A stretch of 64,000 nt of DNA, taken from NCBI GenBank assembly GCA_942159475.1, contig OW804096.1:112876194-112940193 (forward strand). The letters are read 5' to 3'. Below are positions 49,301 through 58,529 of the stretch, in pieces. Made by a program: the position numbers and the translations under genes. The notes under the pieces are model-generated. The model saw only the letters and a program-made list of their open reading frames with translations, had not been told where the DNA came from and searched no databases. Source of the DNA: Sthenelais limicola. Lineage: Eukaryota > Annelida > Polychaeta > Phyllodocida > Sigalionidae. Positions within the stretch are counted from its first letter, which is position 1. Every line of letters starts with the position of its first letter.

Positions 49301-51447
49301 AGTTCGGGCGCTAGATGCTACCGTCTGGGCGCAACAATCTTGGGGCGCTAGTGTTCCAGCTCCACCAGAACCCTCTGTTTTTTTAGTCACACCGACGTCC
49401 AGGGAGTGGCGGCTGCTAGTAGGCACCTTGCGAATGTAATTCAGACATGTTTAGGGCGTTTTTGTATTATTGTTGGCACACATTAAAATAATGTATGGAT
49501 ATTTTGTTTCTCAATATCGCCTGCCTTTTCCATCACCACAAATCATGCAAACCCTACCGACGTCCCTCTCACGTAGATTGACATAGCATCTATGTGACCC
49601 AGAGATAAAAAATAAAGCTGTGCACCCCTGCTGAGGTTCGAGCTTAAAACCCTCCGCTCTGAAGTCGAGAGCTGTAACCACTGAGCTATGAAAGTTGGAT
49701 GAGGGGCAAGGCATAATTTCGGTAGTGATATAACAGCAGGCGACTGTTGCCAGTAAGGGTAGGAAAGTGGCCGAAATTGTTTGTTCTACAAGTGTGCAGA
49801 CATCGCCCTAGAGGCTAGATTAGGAGTAGGGTAATAGTTGGGGAATGCGGATTCTGGGACTGGAATTGTTCGTCACATGGGTTTTTTAAAAGTTAAATGC
49901 AATACAGGGGCTATCATCTTCTTACCTTGTCAGACCCTCTGTCGGCAGTGCTACTGCGCAAACACTCAGGAGAGCTACCTTGATGACAACATAGGTGCCG
50001 CCACTGAGTCGCGCTTTGTCCAGAGTATTACCGCTAGATTAATTTTGGTGTCTTAGGCTATGTACTTGTATCATATAAGTATGGAATCTTTTTTCTCCTT
50101 TTCAATGCTGCCCACCATCCCCCCCTCGGGCTGCCCCTCCCCCTCCCCTCCTACGCTTTTGTTTTGCTGTCTAATAATACACATCCTCGCACAGGCTGTG
50201 CGAGGCATGTGTACAGCCAGCGGGAGTGTGTATGCAGGGGCGCTTGTGGCGGTATTGGGAGACACCATTTTCGGCGCTTGTTGATATATTTCGCTGCAAT
50301 GGCCGTCGATTAGAATCTTATCACAGGCCTTGGTGGTGGTAAATGGGCTTATATCTTCTTTTCTAGACAATATTGTTCCAGTAATCACTAGCTAATATCA
50401 TTGCTTACTAATATACGGTAGGAGTGAGCACAGAGTCAGAGAATAAGCTCAATAGGCATGTATTTGGTGGGCAGAGACAGCTATAAATGTCGTTCTAGGT
50501 ATATAGGCGTTTAACCGTGATAACGGGTTCGTCTGCTCTTTTTCTTCGGATTCTGCCATTGGCAAGCTTCTTACAGAAGCGGTAGTAGTGGGGAGTCCAG
50601 ATGTATGTGGCACCAGAGTATAGTCACAATTTGATAGGAATGAGGGGAAGTCTTGGGCTATTTACTTGATTAAATATGGATTCTTTTTGTAGATTGAGAC
50701 TGCCCACCAACCTCCCGATGCTGTCCCTCCCTCCTCCTGTGGCCAGTCACATTAAAATTGTTTCTTTTCAGTGTTAAATCCATGTGCACACCATCGCTGA
50801 TGTACGGCAATGCTATTGTACATTATACGCTCTATGGTGGCGCTACTGGTGAGAGAGTGAGAAACCATTACTCTGAGTTCACCCGAACTTACATGCATAC
50901 GGCAGAGTGTGTTGCAATGTAAGAGAGTGATTGAGCTTGAAGAATACATAGAGATATGCAGTACCACGTGCGGCCTCGTATGCAGTTATTGTACTAGTAA
51001 GACCTTAAAAACCTGGGTGAAATGTTATGCATACACTCTAATAGGGAGAATAAGGTACCGGTAGGTCTCAAGGCTGGGGAAATGGGAAATAGGGTATTAT
51101 TTGGAAATCTCGGCGGAGATTGGGTTGTTATGCATGCATAATTAATAAAACGTATAACCTAATGTTGTTAAATAGGAGAATCAGGCCTGAAAGACCTTAT
51201 CAGGCCTATCTCTTTCTAAAAGTAGCTAAGTCGACAAGGACTGGAATAATTAAAGCTGGCAGTGCCACTGCGCTCTGCTCTCTGGTCTCACCACTGCCAC
51301 TGTCTGTAGCCCGGCCTAGCCCTATGCCTAAAACTGACTACAAAGAATATCAACACGAGAGAATCATTCAATGAGATAAGACAAAGTGTATACACGCGTA
51401 CCATTGATACCATTGTCTTCTACTGAGAAATCGAATTTGAAAGACAT
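37245..51447 (-). CDS. METTL18: METTL18 protein-histidine N-methyltransferase, 8 exons
   Basis: Exons in transcript order are 51447-51411, 42171-42092, 38886-38721, 38554-38466, 38262-38191, 38053-37902, 37685-37587 and 37437-37245; they join to 295 residues plus TAG. It starts MSFKFDFSVEDNG, like the MxFxFNF start of METTL18. Motif I for S-adenosylmethionine binding is LGCGAGLPG (about 125-133), followed by HFQDYN; then come GLKVWEC (upstream of motif I), YDIILTSETIY (about 200-210, the family signature) and HYFGVGGG (about 239-246). METTL18 methylates the tau nitrogen of a histidine in ribosomal protein L3 and acts in ribosome assembly and translation speed. Intron 1 is about 9.2 kb. Exon 1 could also end at 51402 (next GT), adding three residues. 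The last 23 residues lie in repeat sequence. The start is divergent from the gene at 53059. Confidence 0.94.
39029..39505. repeat. Minisatellite, unit about 20 bp (AGTCAATCAGAAAGTCAGAAT-like), METTL18 intron 2
   Basis: More than twenty imperfect units built on AGTCAAT and AAAGTC run through 39029-39505, with variants such as AATCGTTAAGTC and AATTGGAAAGTC. The array ends directly beside GATTTTTGCGGTTAGGAGC, the reverse of the repeat seen in intron 3 of the dsRBD gene. The GACTTT motif is shared with arrays at 43205, 43720 and 53540. Confidence 0.95.
40218..40270 (-). repeat. Fragment of the intron-3-type dispersed repeat
   Basis: The reverse complement reads CCAAACCGCAAATGTCATTAA and AAATCCCGTAAGGACGG, matching about 2906-2945. 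With the 39507 fragment it brackets about 700 bp to the right of the minisatellite, suggesting that the array belongs to or was captured by that element. Confidence 0.7.
41295..41917. repeat. Long dispersed repeat, copy 2, with a tRNA-like head inside METTL18 intron 2
   Basis: Collinear with 36480-37317. On the minus strand at about 41593-41664 it holds a tRNA-like stretch, with GGTCAAGTGGTTAGCA as A box and GAATTCGAATCCC as B box, but the acceptor stem is imperfect, so it is a SINE-type head and not a functional tRNA gene. The part at 41885-41915 aligns with the METTL18 C-terminal codons. Confidence 0.75.
42667..43085. mobile_element. 419-bp piggyBac-like MITE with TTAA flanks and internal tandem repeats
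   Basis: TTAA at 42663-42666 and 43086-43089 flank inverted ends CCCATTCAGGAC and GGCCTGAATGGG. CCC ends plus a TTAA duplication are the piggyBac signature. The 3' half (about 42890-43075) contains five to six units of about 38 bp with the core CAATACGCG(T/G)CC, then GCGTGGGAGTGCTTTAAGG. It is far richer in CpG than the flanks. It has no coding capacity. Confidence 0.9.
43205..43815. mobile_element. Fold-back element whose inverted arms are GACTTT minisatellites
   Basis: The left arm at about 43210-43290 (GACTTTACAAACGACTTTTC type units) is inverted at about 43725-43812 (GTCATTTGTAAAGTC type units). About 430 bp lie between, including a stretch near 43315 (CTGGTCTCGCATCCTTGT) also found at 62778. 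No ORF. Confidence 0.7.
43868..44302 (-). CDS. Uncharacterised 144-codon ORF in repeat DNA
   Basis: The second-longest open frame in the window. The first 20 or so codons (MGFLKVTCNKGAILYLPCQT) lie in sequence shared with 49877-49945, where the same frame reads MGFLKV, CNTGAI and LPCQTLC. The remainder has several cysteines and mixed composition. I recognise no domain. It may be a captured gene fragment or chance openness in a repeat. Confidence 0.2.
   Translation of the reverse strand: MGFLKVTCNKGAILYLPCQTLCSVQHSEFGDKTVGLCQIVTVETEKILQGPKKVCVVNRVPMVQTSLNILSLGYFIGDRRALTNIHIRDQRKFCGDLSVSLWVMLHTASVGSATVQTLRRITLTATGAAIWGRASSRLYVTRRS
43880..44780 (+). mobile_element. Composite repeat ending in a tRNA-derived SINE, copy B
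   Basis: 44470-44780 matches SINE copies A and C: a tRNA-like head (CATAGCTCAGCTGTTAGGGC with CTCTCATC), TTTATTTTTTCATCCTCTAC and a 3' end near GGTGCCTACTAGC. The similarity to copy C continues leftward to about 44230, so the repeat unit is larger than the SINE. The left part also holds a 144-codon minus-strand ORF (43868-44302) of unknown nature. Confidence 0.75.
44889..45166 (+). repeat. Two copies of a short dispersed motif
   Basis: GTGAGTGAGATTGGTTGCTT followed by TACGCCCTTATCAACAC occurs at 44889-44925, and again with ATGCCC at 45128-45166. An inverted partial copy is at about 484-510. Probably a degenerate SINE family. Confidence 0.6.
47093..47114 (+). repeat. (TTTGG)n short tandem repeat
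   Basis: Four to five units of GGTTT near the LINE 3' side, before the METTL18-intron LINE remnant. It could be the simple-repeat tail of the LINE, but the orientation does not clearly fit. Confidence 0.6.
47228..48370 (-). mobile_element. 5'-truncated LINE (RNase H and C-terminal Cys/His motif) in METTL18 intron 1
   Basis: The minus-strand frame to 47519 encodes an RNase H domain: FTDGSKDGS (first Asp), YTAEGKALLQAF (Glu), IFSDSHPCLDAV (second Asp), WVPSHIGIEGNEALDIAAKGA (His and last Asp). The open frame reaches up to about 48360 with PAHKLIFDNKNTVYREKPNA, typical of the linker between reverse transcriptase and RNase H. After a stop and frame change near 47515, 47504-47241 encodes RLRTGHTKLTHRHLLKGE and CQTC-x8-H-x4-C, the usual C-terminal knuckle. 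The reverse transcriptase is missing, so this is a dead copy of a LINE carrying RNase H (I/Nimb or Jockey-related groups). Confidence 0.92.
49150..49268. repeat. Single-arm relative of the 19705-20325 fold-back element
   Basis: CTAACCCTAAACCTAACC, GGTGGTCCTAGGTCAGTAAA and ACTAATAAAAGTAATTACTA match the right arm at about 20175-20278. A left-arm-oriented relative is at 30998-31093. Confidence 0.8.
49395..49960 (-). mobile_element. Composite repeat with tRNA-derived SINE, copy C
   Basis: Reverse orientation relative to copy B. The SINE part (49395-49700) has a better-kept tRNA-like head on the minus strand (TCATAGCTCAGTGGTTACAG and GAGGGTTTTAAGCTCGAACC). 49760-49960 matches the part of copy B left of its SINE (GGCCGAAATTGTTTGTTCTA, then ACATGGGTTTTTTAAAAGTT). 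Confidence 0.8.
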
Positions 51448-53058
51448 AGCGACGACAACAAGTCGTCTCGCTGCACGTTGGGGGTATGAGCGATATTAAG
51501 AGCTTCAATCCAAACAGCTCTAGTGGACAAAATTTGAACTAAGAACACAATGACCTTCACCTTGAGATGATCACGCATAGAAAGTTTTGAACGTAACCAT
51601 TGGAAGAAATAAACCATTTTATGCTAGTCGAGTTATATTTCATTTTTAAGCACTATACTAAATTGTGAGACAATTACATTGGAATTTAAGCTCAATGATA
51701 TCTGCCAAATCAGAGACATTTAAAATTGTATCAGAAAATAACAAGCGAATTATCCAATGAGCAATCGTTATTTTGGAAAGAGGTCAAAGCAACTTGCTCC
51801 TCAGGGAAAATGGGGGAATGACAGGAGCTTGGGATTATCGAAAAAGATTGGAATCTTCACCGACTATCTGGCTTGGATTTTGAAAGATCATCGTTATTCA
51901 GCGAAAACCTTCACCCCCTGTCATACTTTATCATTGAATTGAATAGCAAATTGTTTCAAAGATGATATCTATATCTAAATAAGTAAGTAAACCATCGATT
52001 TTGTGTTCATTGCATCGTATCTCTGTATCTCTCAAACTCAAGACATTTGATTTGTTGATATTTACATTGACATTGTCGTTCATGCCGTTTCTCGTTCCAT
52101 TATCCACTGTCAACAAGCATTGTTTACGGACAGCTAGTATCCACATTATCCATTTCGCTTCTATAATTGATGTCCAGTCTTCGTGTTATTGCTATAGATG
52201 TCCCGTTATAGACCTGGATCCGATAAATAGCCCTAGCTTAGCTCCCTCCTAGCTCCACCTCGATCAGTTGAATTCAACCGGTCCCATCCGTCATTACGTA
52301 GCCTAGCGTAGGCATATTCTGTTATTATGATATTATTGGGGCTAACTAATGGGTTATATATTGTTTGTAATACACTTGTATATCAAATGAGTAGGCCTAC
52401 GTAATGATTTCTTTTCTATGTACCGTACGGTACATGATCTACCATGATTTGGCTTATATAGCGAGGTCAGACTCCAAATTTGTATTTCAATGCCACGATA
52501 CTGAATTAAGTTTTGAAACAATATCAATAGTTGCCTGTACATTTGGCTTGTCTCAATATCTAAATTCTAATTTTGAATTAACAGCTAGACTACCCAGACT
52601 ATAGCTGACTATGGTAATGCCTAATGCTTTAAAAGCTGGTTTTATCTATTGTAATGTAGGCCTAATATATGCCTAATATATTAGGCTACAAAAAACTGGG
52701 ACTACAAAGTCGTAGATCTACTCCTAGAGCAGAGGTATATATATATATGAAATGGCACACATCTTTTAGTTTTAGCATTTATTTCCCATATGATCCATTT
52801 GTTGACAAAACTTGATTATTTTATGTGAAGGGTAAGTCGTGCAGGATTGGAATGTTTTGTTTCCCCCCCTATCTCGAGATCGTCCTAATATTTTATCACT
52901 ATCATTTACCACATGACATGGATATGGTTATCTCATTTCACATGCTTGTGGTACGGTAAGCTATTTGTAATTAATATATTTCACAAGCACATGAAGTAGT
53001 GATTCTTGAATTACTTGGTCTGTAAATCAACCATTCAACTACTTATTCATTCTTACAG
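51448..53058. promoter_or_regulatory. Divergent upstream region of METTL18 and the gene at 53059
   Basis: Between the METTL18 start and the acceptor of the next plus-strand exon. A 5' non-coding exon must lie here or further left, because 53059 is preceded by a splice acceptor. No TATA box or clear element was identified. The reading frames present look random. Confidence 0.35.
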
Positions 53059-53142
53059 CAATGATCTGAAAGGTCCTTGGAAGAAATTACACCAGAAGCG
53101 ATTATGGCAGAGAAGGAACCTGAACCTGGAGAGTCCACTGAG
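53059..53142 (+). CDS. First coding exon of an unidentified gene
   Basis: An acceptor (CATTCTTACAG) ends at 53058. The exon has 45 nt of leader, then ATG 53104, and encodes MAEKEPEPGESTE, ending in phase 0 at GAG|GTAAAT, a good donor. The leader contains a minimal upstream ORF, ATGATCTGA, at 53060-53068. The acidic, proline-containing start is compatible with many cytosolic N-termini. I could not find the following exons, and the gene is not named. Confidence 0.55.
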
Positions 53143-53539
53143 GTAAATTTATAGGGCTATACATATCAAGTATATACAAAATTAGATTTCAGAAAAATTC
53201 TCTGGTTGGTGTGGTTATTAGGAGCCATACTTTAGGCTTCTAAACTATAGCTGTTAATTGGCCCTTTTTGGTGTTTAACTACTGTAGGAACAGTACAGGG
53301 AGACCAACCGGTAAGCCTAATCACAGCAAAAAACCTTTTTCACGTGGCTAATTATAGTATTAAATGGTCTGTTTTTTTAATTATTAAACTGCTGTTTGAA
53401 GTGGTCGAATTATTGACAGTGTTGGTTGAGGGCACAGGTATAGATCTGTGTAGTGCACATGGCAATTAGTTGAGAAAAAGCACACACTATTTCAATTTGT
53501 TTTAACACTACCCGTGGGTAAATCAAGATTTGTCATTTA

Positions 53540-54290
53540 TGAATTACAGTGGAACTTTCAACTTTGACTTTTATGCAACGTTAGACTTTAACTTTTGACT
53601 TTTAGCAACTTTCGACTTTAACTTTTACAACTCACTTTCACGACTAAGTTTGACTTTTACAATTTGACTTTGACTTTGGCAACTGACTGACTTTGATGAC
53701 TGACTTACAACTGACTCATGGTTTTTATGACTGACTGTCTTTTACAACTGACTGCAGACATGGCGAAAAACTTTAGAACTTTCACCGAACAGGAGGACCA
53801 ATAAAAGGAACTTTCACTGGTCTTCCAAAGGTTTCTTCAGTCCTCCATGGTTTCTATTAAGTTTCATACAAATTTTTCACTGGACAGTCGGACCATTGAA
53901 ACTTCAGTTTCACCAGTCCTACATGTCTTAACTCTTTCAACGGTCAAGGACCGTGGTCCGACAGGTTTCGCCTTGTCAGTGACTCACTGACTTTTCTGAT
54001 TGACTTGACTTTTACAACTGACTGACTGACTGACTTGCGACTTTTACGACTGACTGGCTGACTTATGACTGACTGACTTGTGACTTTTACGACTGACTGA
54101 CTGCCTTTTTTACTCTCAAGACTGACTGACTTACTTTCGCCTTTCTTAAGACTGACTTACTTTTGACTTTTACAACTGAATGCCTTTCAAATTTTACCAC
54201 TTACTTTCGAATTGACGACTGACTTTCAACTCAGAAACTTTCAACTTTGACTTTTATGCAACTTTCAACTTTGTCTTTATTTCAACCGCA
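53540..54290. repeat. Degenerate GACTTT / CTGACTGACTT minisatellite
   Basis: Many imperfect copies of ACTTTGACTTTTACAACTGA- and GACTGACTGACTT-type units occupy both ends (53540-53760 and 53985-54290). About 220 bp in the middle is built on TTTCACTGGTC-like blocks. It has the same hexamer as the 39029 and 43205 arrays, in the opposite orientation to 39029. Confidence 0.9.
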
Positions 54291-55105
54291 ACTGTTCATG
54301 CAAATCATCGCAACTAACGATACAACAATATCGTCCAGTGGCTTTGGACTGATGGCCCCTGACAAATCTCCTGATGACATGTCATCTATTGACTCTAGAC
54401 TTGCATTTCTTCTGCAAAGTATTAATTTTGTTGAGACTTCGCCTTTACTATTCCTGCATTATCTATGATCTCGCTCATTCTGGGGACTCAGTGAGTAGTT
54501 TCAAAACAAACGGACAGAGGTTAGCACTAGCTCTCAAGAGCATATATGTAGGAGATTGCAGAATGGGATTATGGACTGCCTCTCATTACACATATTGTTA
54601 TAAACATATATATATATATATAATTGTTACTTTTCTGGTTTGAACCAAATAAGTTACCGGTATTCCATTTGTGTGACTATCCGATTCATGGTTTTCTTGT
54701 CTTTCGATATCCACTAAATTTTTAAATATAGTAGTTGTTCAGCTGATGGTGAACCTAAGTCTGCAAAACGTATAATACCATGCACTGTCCTTCAAATAAC
54801 GGAGGTCATTTGTTATTTTATATTTCCACTCAAGCAAGTTCGTCGTTTGGTAATCAAAAAATTTATGGCGAGATTTCTCCTTAACCAACCTTGATCAAAG
54901 TCTTATTGTTCACCAATGTACCTAATATTAAAATAAAGTATAGGGTGCCTAAGCCCTAACCCTCCCCAATGCTGTCCAATTAGTTTGCCACTTTGAACAC
55001 TTCAATACTACCAAGAGAGGTGAACGTATACTATCAAGAGAGGTTAGTGTGTTTTTAAAATTGCACCTCAATGAATATTATCTCATTGTTTAATATAAAA
55101 TTGTC

Positions 55106-55132
55106 CTGATGAAGAGCAAATAACGCTCGAAA
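55106..55132 (+). ncRNA. Hammerhead-ribozyme-like core motif (CTGATGA, stem II, GAAA)
   Basis: CTGATGA at 55106-55112 is followed by a perfect 4-bp stem (GAGC at 55114-55117 with GCTC at 55125-55128), then GAAA at 55129-55132. This matches the conserved strand-turn core of hammerhead ribozymes, as found in Penelope-like and other retroelements. I could not find the matching stem I/III halves and the GUH cleavage site nearby, so it may be a fragment or a look-alike from a retroelement end. Confidence 0.25.
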
Positions 55133-58100
55133 GCTAGTGATAATAAAGATTACCCCAAAAACCAATACTTTGGGGATTTTTCCTCACTATTAAAACTACC
55201 TCAACTATAACTATCGGGATCCCCACTATACAAGCTATATTTCCTCCAACTACGCTAATATAAAATTGGAAATCCATGCATTAATGATCAAATGATAAAA
55301 TAACGTGTATATTTCTGACGCTTCGGGTGTTACTCACTCTTTGTATCCGAAATATGTACCGAAAAGGGAATCTGCTGCCAGATACCCATATGTATATCTG
55401 CAATGTTTCACATTGTTCAAATTCTACCTGCTTACCCGTACATGCCTATCAAACAGCCACTATGCGCCTTTATTTCTGAGGCCTTAAGGCATTTCATTCT
55501 ACTGAACACAAATATGCAGTGTGGGTACAATATTCTTCTCTATGTTTTTTTGAAATGTGCAGATAACTACTGGTTTCCTTATGGAATATAATATATGAGA
55601 TTATTTGCTCTCATTTTTGGTTTCATATTCAAATTCATGACATAGTTGTGTATGTTGAGTTCTGCTCATAATATCAAAGAAGTCCGATCGGTTTCCCATT
55701 TATGCTGATAAAATTACAGCAGTTTTTGTGTCGATTTGAAGTCATGCTATTTATAATACATCTATTTTTATAATTGGTTAGTGAGAAATAGATGTGACTT
55801 GGAAATGCAGTTATTTGCTTCAGTCGGACAATACGAAGACCTGCGCTGTGTCAGATTCATCGTTTCTAAATTAGACGCAGGGTTGGGCATCGTAACTACC
55901 TATGTAGATGTTATGGCATCAGCATAAGTGGAAGAATGAAGGCACGTTCTCAATCAATGCTTCCCTCTTAAAGCAAATGGCCAGCGTACTGGGCCGTGAC
56001 AAGAAAACAACACACCTCAGGCTAGAAGACACTGCTCTAATTTAGAAACGATGGGATAGACCCCCTACCTAGTAAAAAGGGGCCAAGATAGGCCTCGAGA
56101 ACCAGCAGATTCAGACTTGATACAATACATGGCCCTTATTCAAAGATAGGGTTAGAAAGATTACCCCACTCGAGTGTGACAGACCCATGTTGAGGCTACA
56201 GTCATCACTACTTACTTAAAAGGCACTATCTCATGTAAAACGGGATGTTGATGGAGAGACCAACTTTAATTCTATCGTTTGTTGAAACGGCAAAATGCTT
56301 GCACATGGGCACGTAGAAGCTAAATAAAACTTGATTATAACCAACTTCTTTTTACAACAACAACATGAACCGACTGTAAAGGGAAAATATACTAGTGACT
56401 TACTGATCTTTAGTTTAGAAATCAAGGCGTTTAAAAATGTTGTTATTAGAGAATTTTTCTCATGGATCACTTTTTATTTTACAGTCACACTATCCAACAG
56501 CTAATGTGAACCTTTGCTTTATTTGTTCTTTCGTAAGGTGTACGGAGTCTTGAATAGAACCATTGAGTGCATCGAGACATGACGGAGACACCCTGTTGAT
56601 ATTTTTTCATCACCCCGTCTGTTCTCGCTCATGATCTAGGGAATGCCTTCTTCCTCATACGTTTATGGTGCGATAGGTTAATCCTAGGTCTTTTATAAGC
56701 TGGCTTCCTAAAGGCCGCCTACAGAAACAGCTTTATCATTGATACTATTTATGAATATTTAGATCTTGCTCGTTGTAAAATTACTTGATTGCTATGACCT
56801 GGGCTCGGGTGATCTTGTATTTATTCGAATGAGTTCAGAGATGGCTATAGTTCAGAGATGGCTATGAAGAAGTCCCCCCGGTATATAAATGAATGACGCC
56901 CATGGCACATGGCATCTGGCACAAATTTAATAGGTTAGCTATAATATATATGCCAAGGAGAACGAAGGTGTTTTCTCTCTCTGTAACAGCGCTTTAGGAA
57001 TAATGAAACTGTGTCAACTTGACTGTGTCGAGTGTGTCGACGATATACGATTACGGGTATGTGTGAGTTATACTTAGAAAGTAAAATGCAGTTTGTTTGG
57101 GAACGAGTACACATTAACCCGTTGAACAAGCAATGCTGATCTCAAAAGTCACTAGAGGGCACGGGATCATGAGGCCCATTTACACCAAGCTCCGCTAAAG
57201 TTCCAAAGTACCATGAATTGGAAGCCTGGAAATGATTTCAATGCACAAGAGGATAATTTGGATAAACGCAACCTAATAGGGAAATACCGAGCTGGGAACC
57301 TCAGTTGCAATGAATGTCCGATGAAGATCATGTAAATTAGAGTGTATCTTTACGTATTCAATAGAACAATTTCCATGGGAATAATTTACGTTTTATTTCT
57401 AGAAGAGACTGATTTGTCATTGGATTCATTCTTTGTCCATGTGATAACGTTCTAAATGGATGTGGTCAAGTTAGGACACAGTCTATGTACTAGAAGATAG
57501 GGGTGCTGGTTGGACCAATGAAAGCCCGCCATACCTCTAGAGGTATTTGGTAATCAAGAGCAGTGTGTGTGGGTGACCCGGAGGTATAACATCCAGGTTG
57601 AGCAGTGTCCTGTTCGGGCAGTCTTTCACCTGTCAACATGAGGATGACCACATATCATGACCATTTATCTGACTCTTCCACTCATCAACCTGCTTTTAGT
57701 GGTCCTCGAAAAAACTCACCTCTGGAATTAGTCAGGTTTACACTTTCCATTTTTCTATGGATACTCAAGGAATCAAAAAGTGTAACTCGCTGCATTGGTG
57801 CGTACTGTTTTGCCTGCCACCAGACTTGGTCATGACGCGATTATTGATAAATATTTAGATGCACCCTCATCGGGTAAACAGTTAGGCTATGTAGTTATGT
57901 GAAGTATGCAACGATTTTGCCACTTCCACTACGGTGCGTTCTTTAACTTGCTGTGAACTAGAAAAGCATGTTATAAGGATGCATCTACCACAGGAATCAA
58001 AAGTACTTCATCTAGAATTAAAGTATCCAGTGCATGTATATAATATATGTGCGAAGTCTAGAAGTGTTTGTTGTAAATTTCCCTGCGGCCTTAGACAGAT

Positions 58101-58282
58101 GAGAGATATATCCCCATACATGACCCCAGGGGATACTTGATAATGAACGTCAGTGCTATATGGAAATCCCTCACAAGTTTCCCACTCTACGTGAAGGTTT
58201 AGCTTGACTGAATGATATAGAAACCGTTGCGAAAGAAAATATGTTTAAAATTTGATAGACGTTTTCGCTCAAATAACTCATC

Positions 58283-58507
58283 ATGGAGACAATACGTGAG
58301 GACGATGAAAACCTCTGGTATGAGAGCTATGCGGAGCCGAGAAGGATGAGTTGGAATGAGGGTAGACATAGGAGTCTAGGCTTTAGGCCAAATTTTCACT
58401 CTCGAATATTTCAAGGTCTACCTCTAGAATTCGATCATCGGGATGTTATACGGAGGAAAGTAGGGGACAATTCATTTCACCAGTATCGCCCAGTTCAATA
58501 TGCCATG
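58283..58507 (+). CDS. Possible alternative first coding exon, 75 residues
   Basis: ATG 58283 opens a frame with strongly protein-like composition: METIREDDENLWYESYAEP, a charged middle, FRPNFHSRIFQGLPLEF and HQYRPVQYAM. It stays open to 58528. A possible donor, ATG|GTTTGT, at 58507 would end it in phase 0, the same phase as the exon at 53142, so the two may be alternative first exons of one downstream gene. No splice acceptor precedes it. I do not recognise the family. Confidence 0.4.
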
Positions 58508-58529
58508 GTTTGTATGATTCAAAGTTAGA

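Larger units (their letters stand above)
53143..58282. other. Probable intron with a minisatellite; no exon recognised
   Basis: Contains the GACTTT/GACTGAC array (53540-54290), an (AT)n tract at about 54607-54622 and a hammerhead-like core at 55106-55132. Frames such as 54247-54468 and 55305-55591 look like chance ORFs. Confidence 0.45.
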
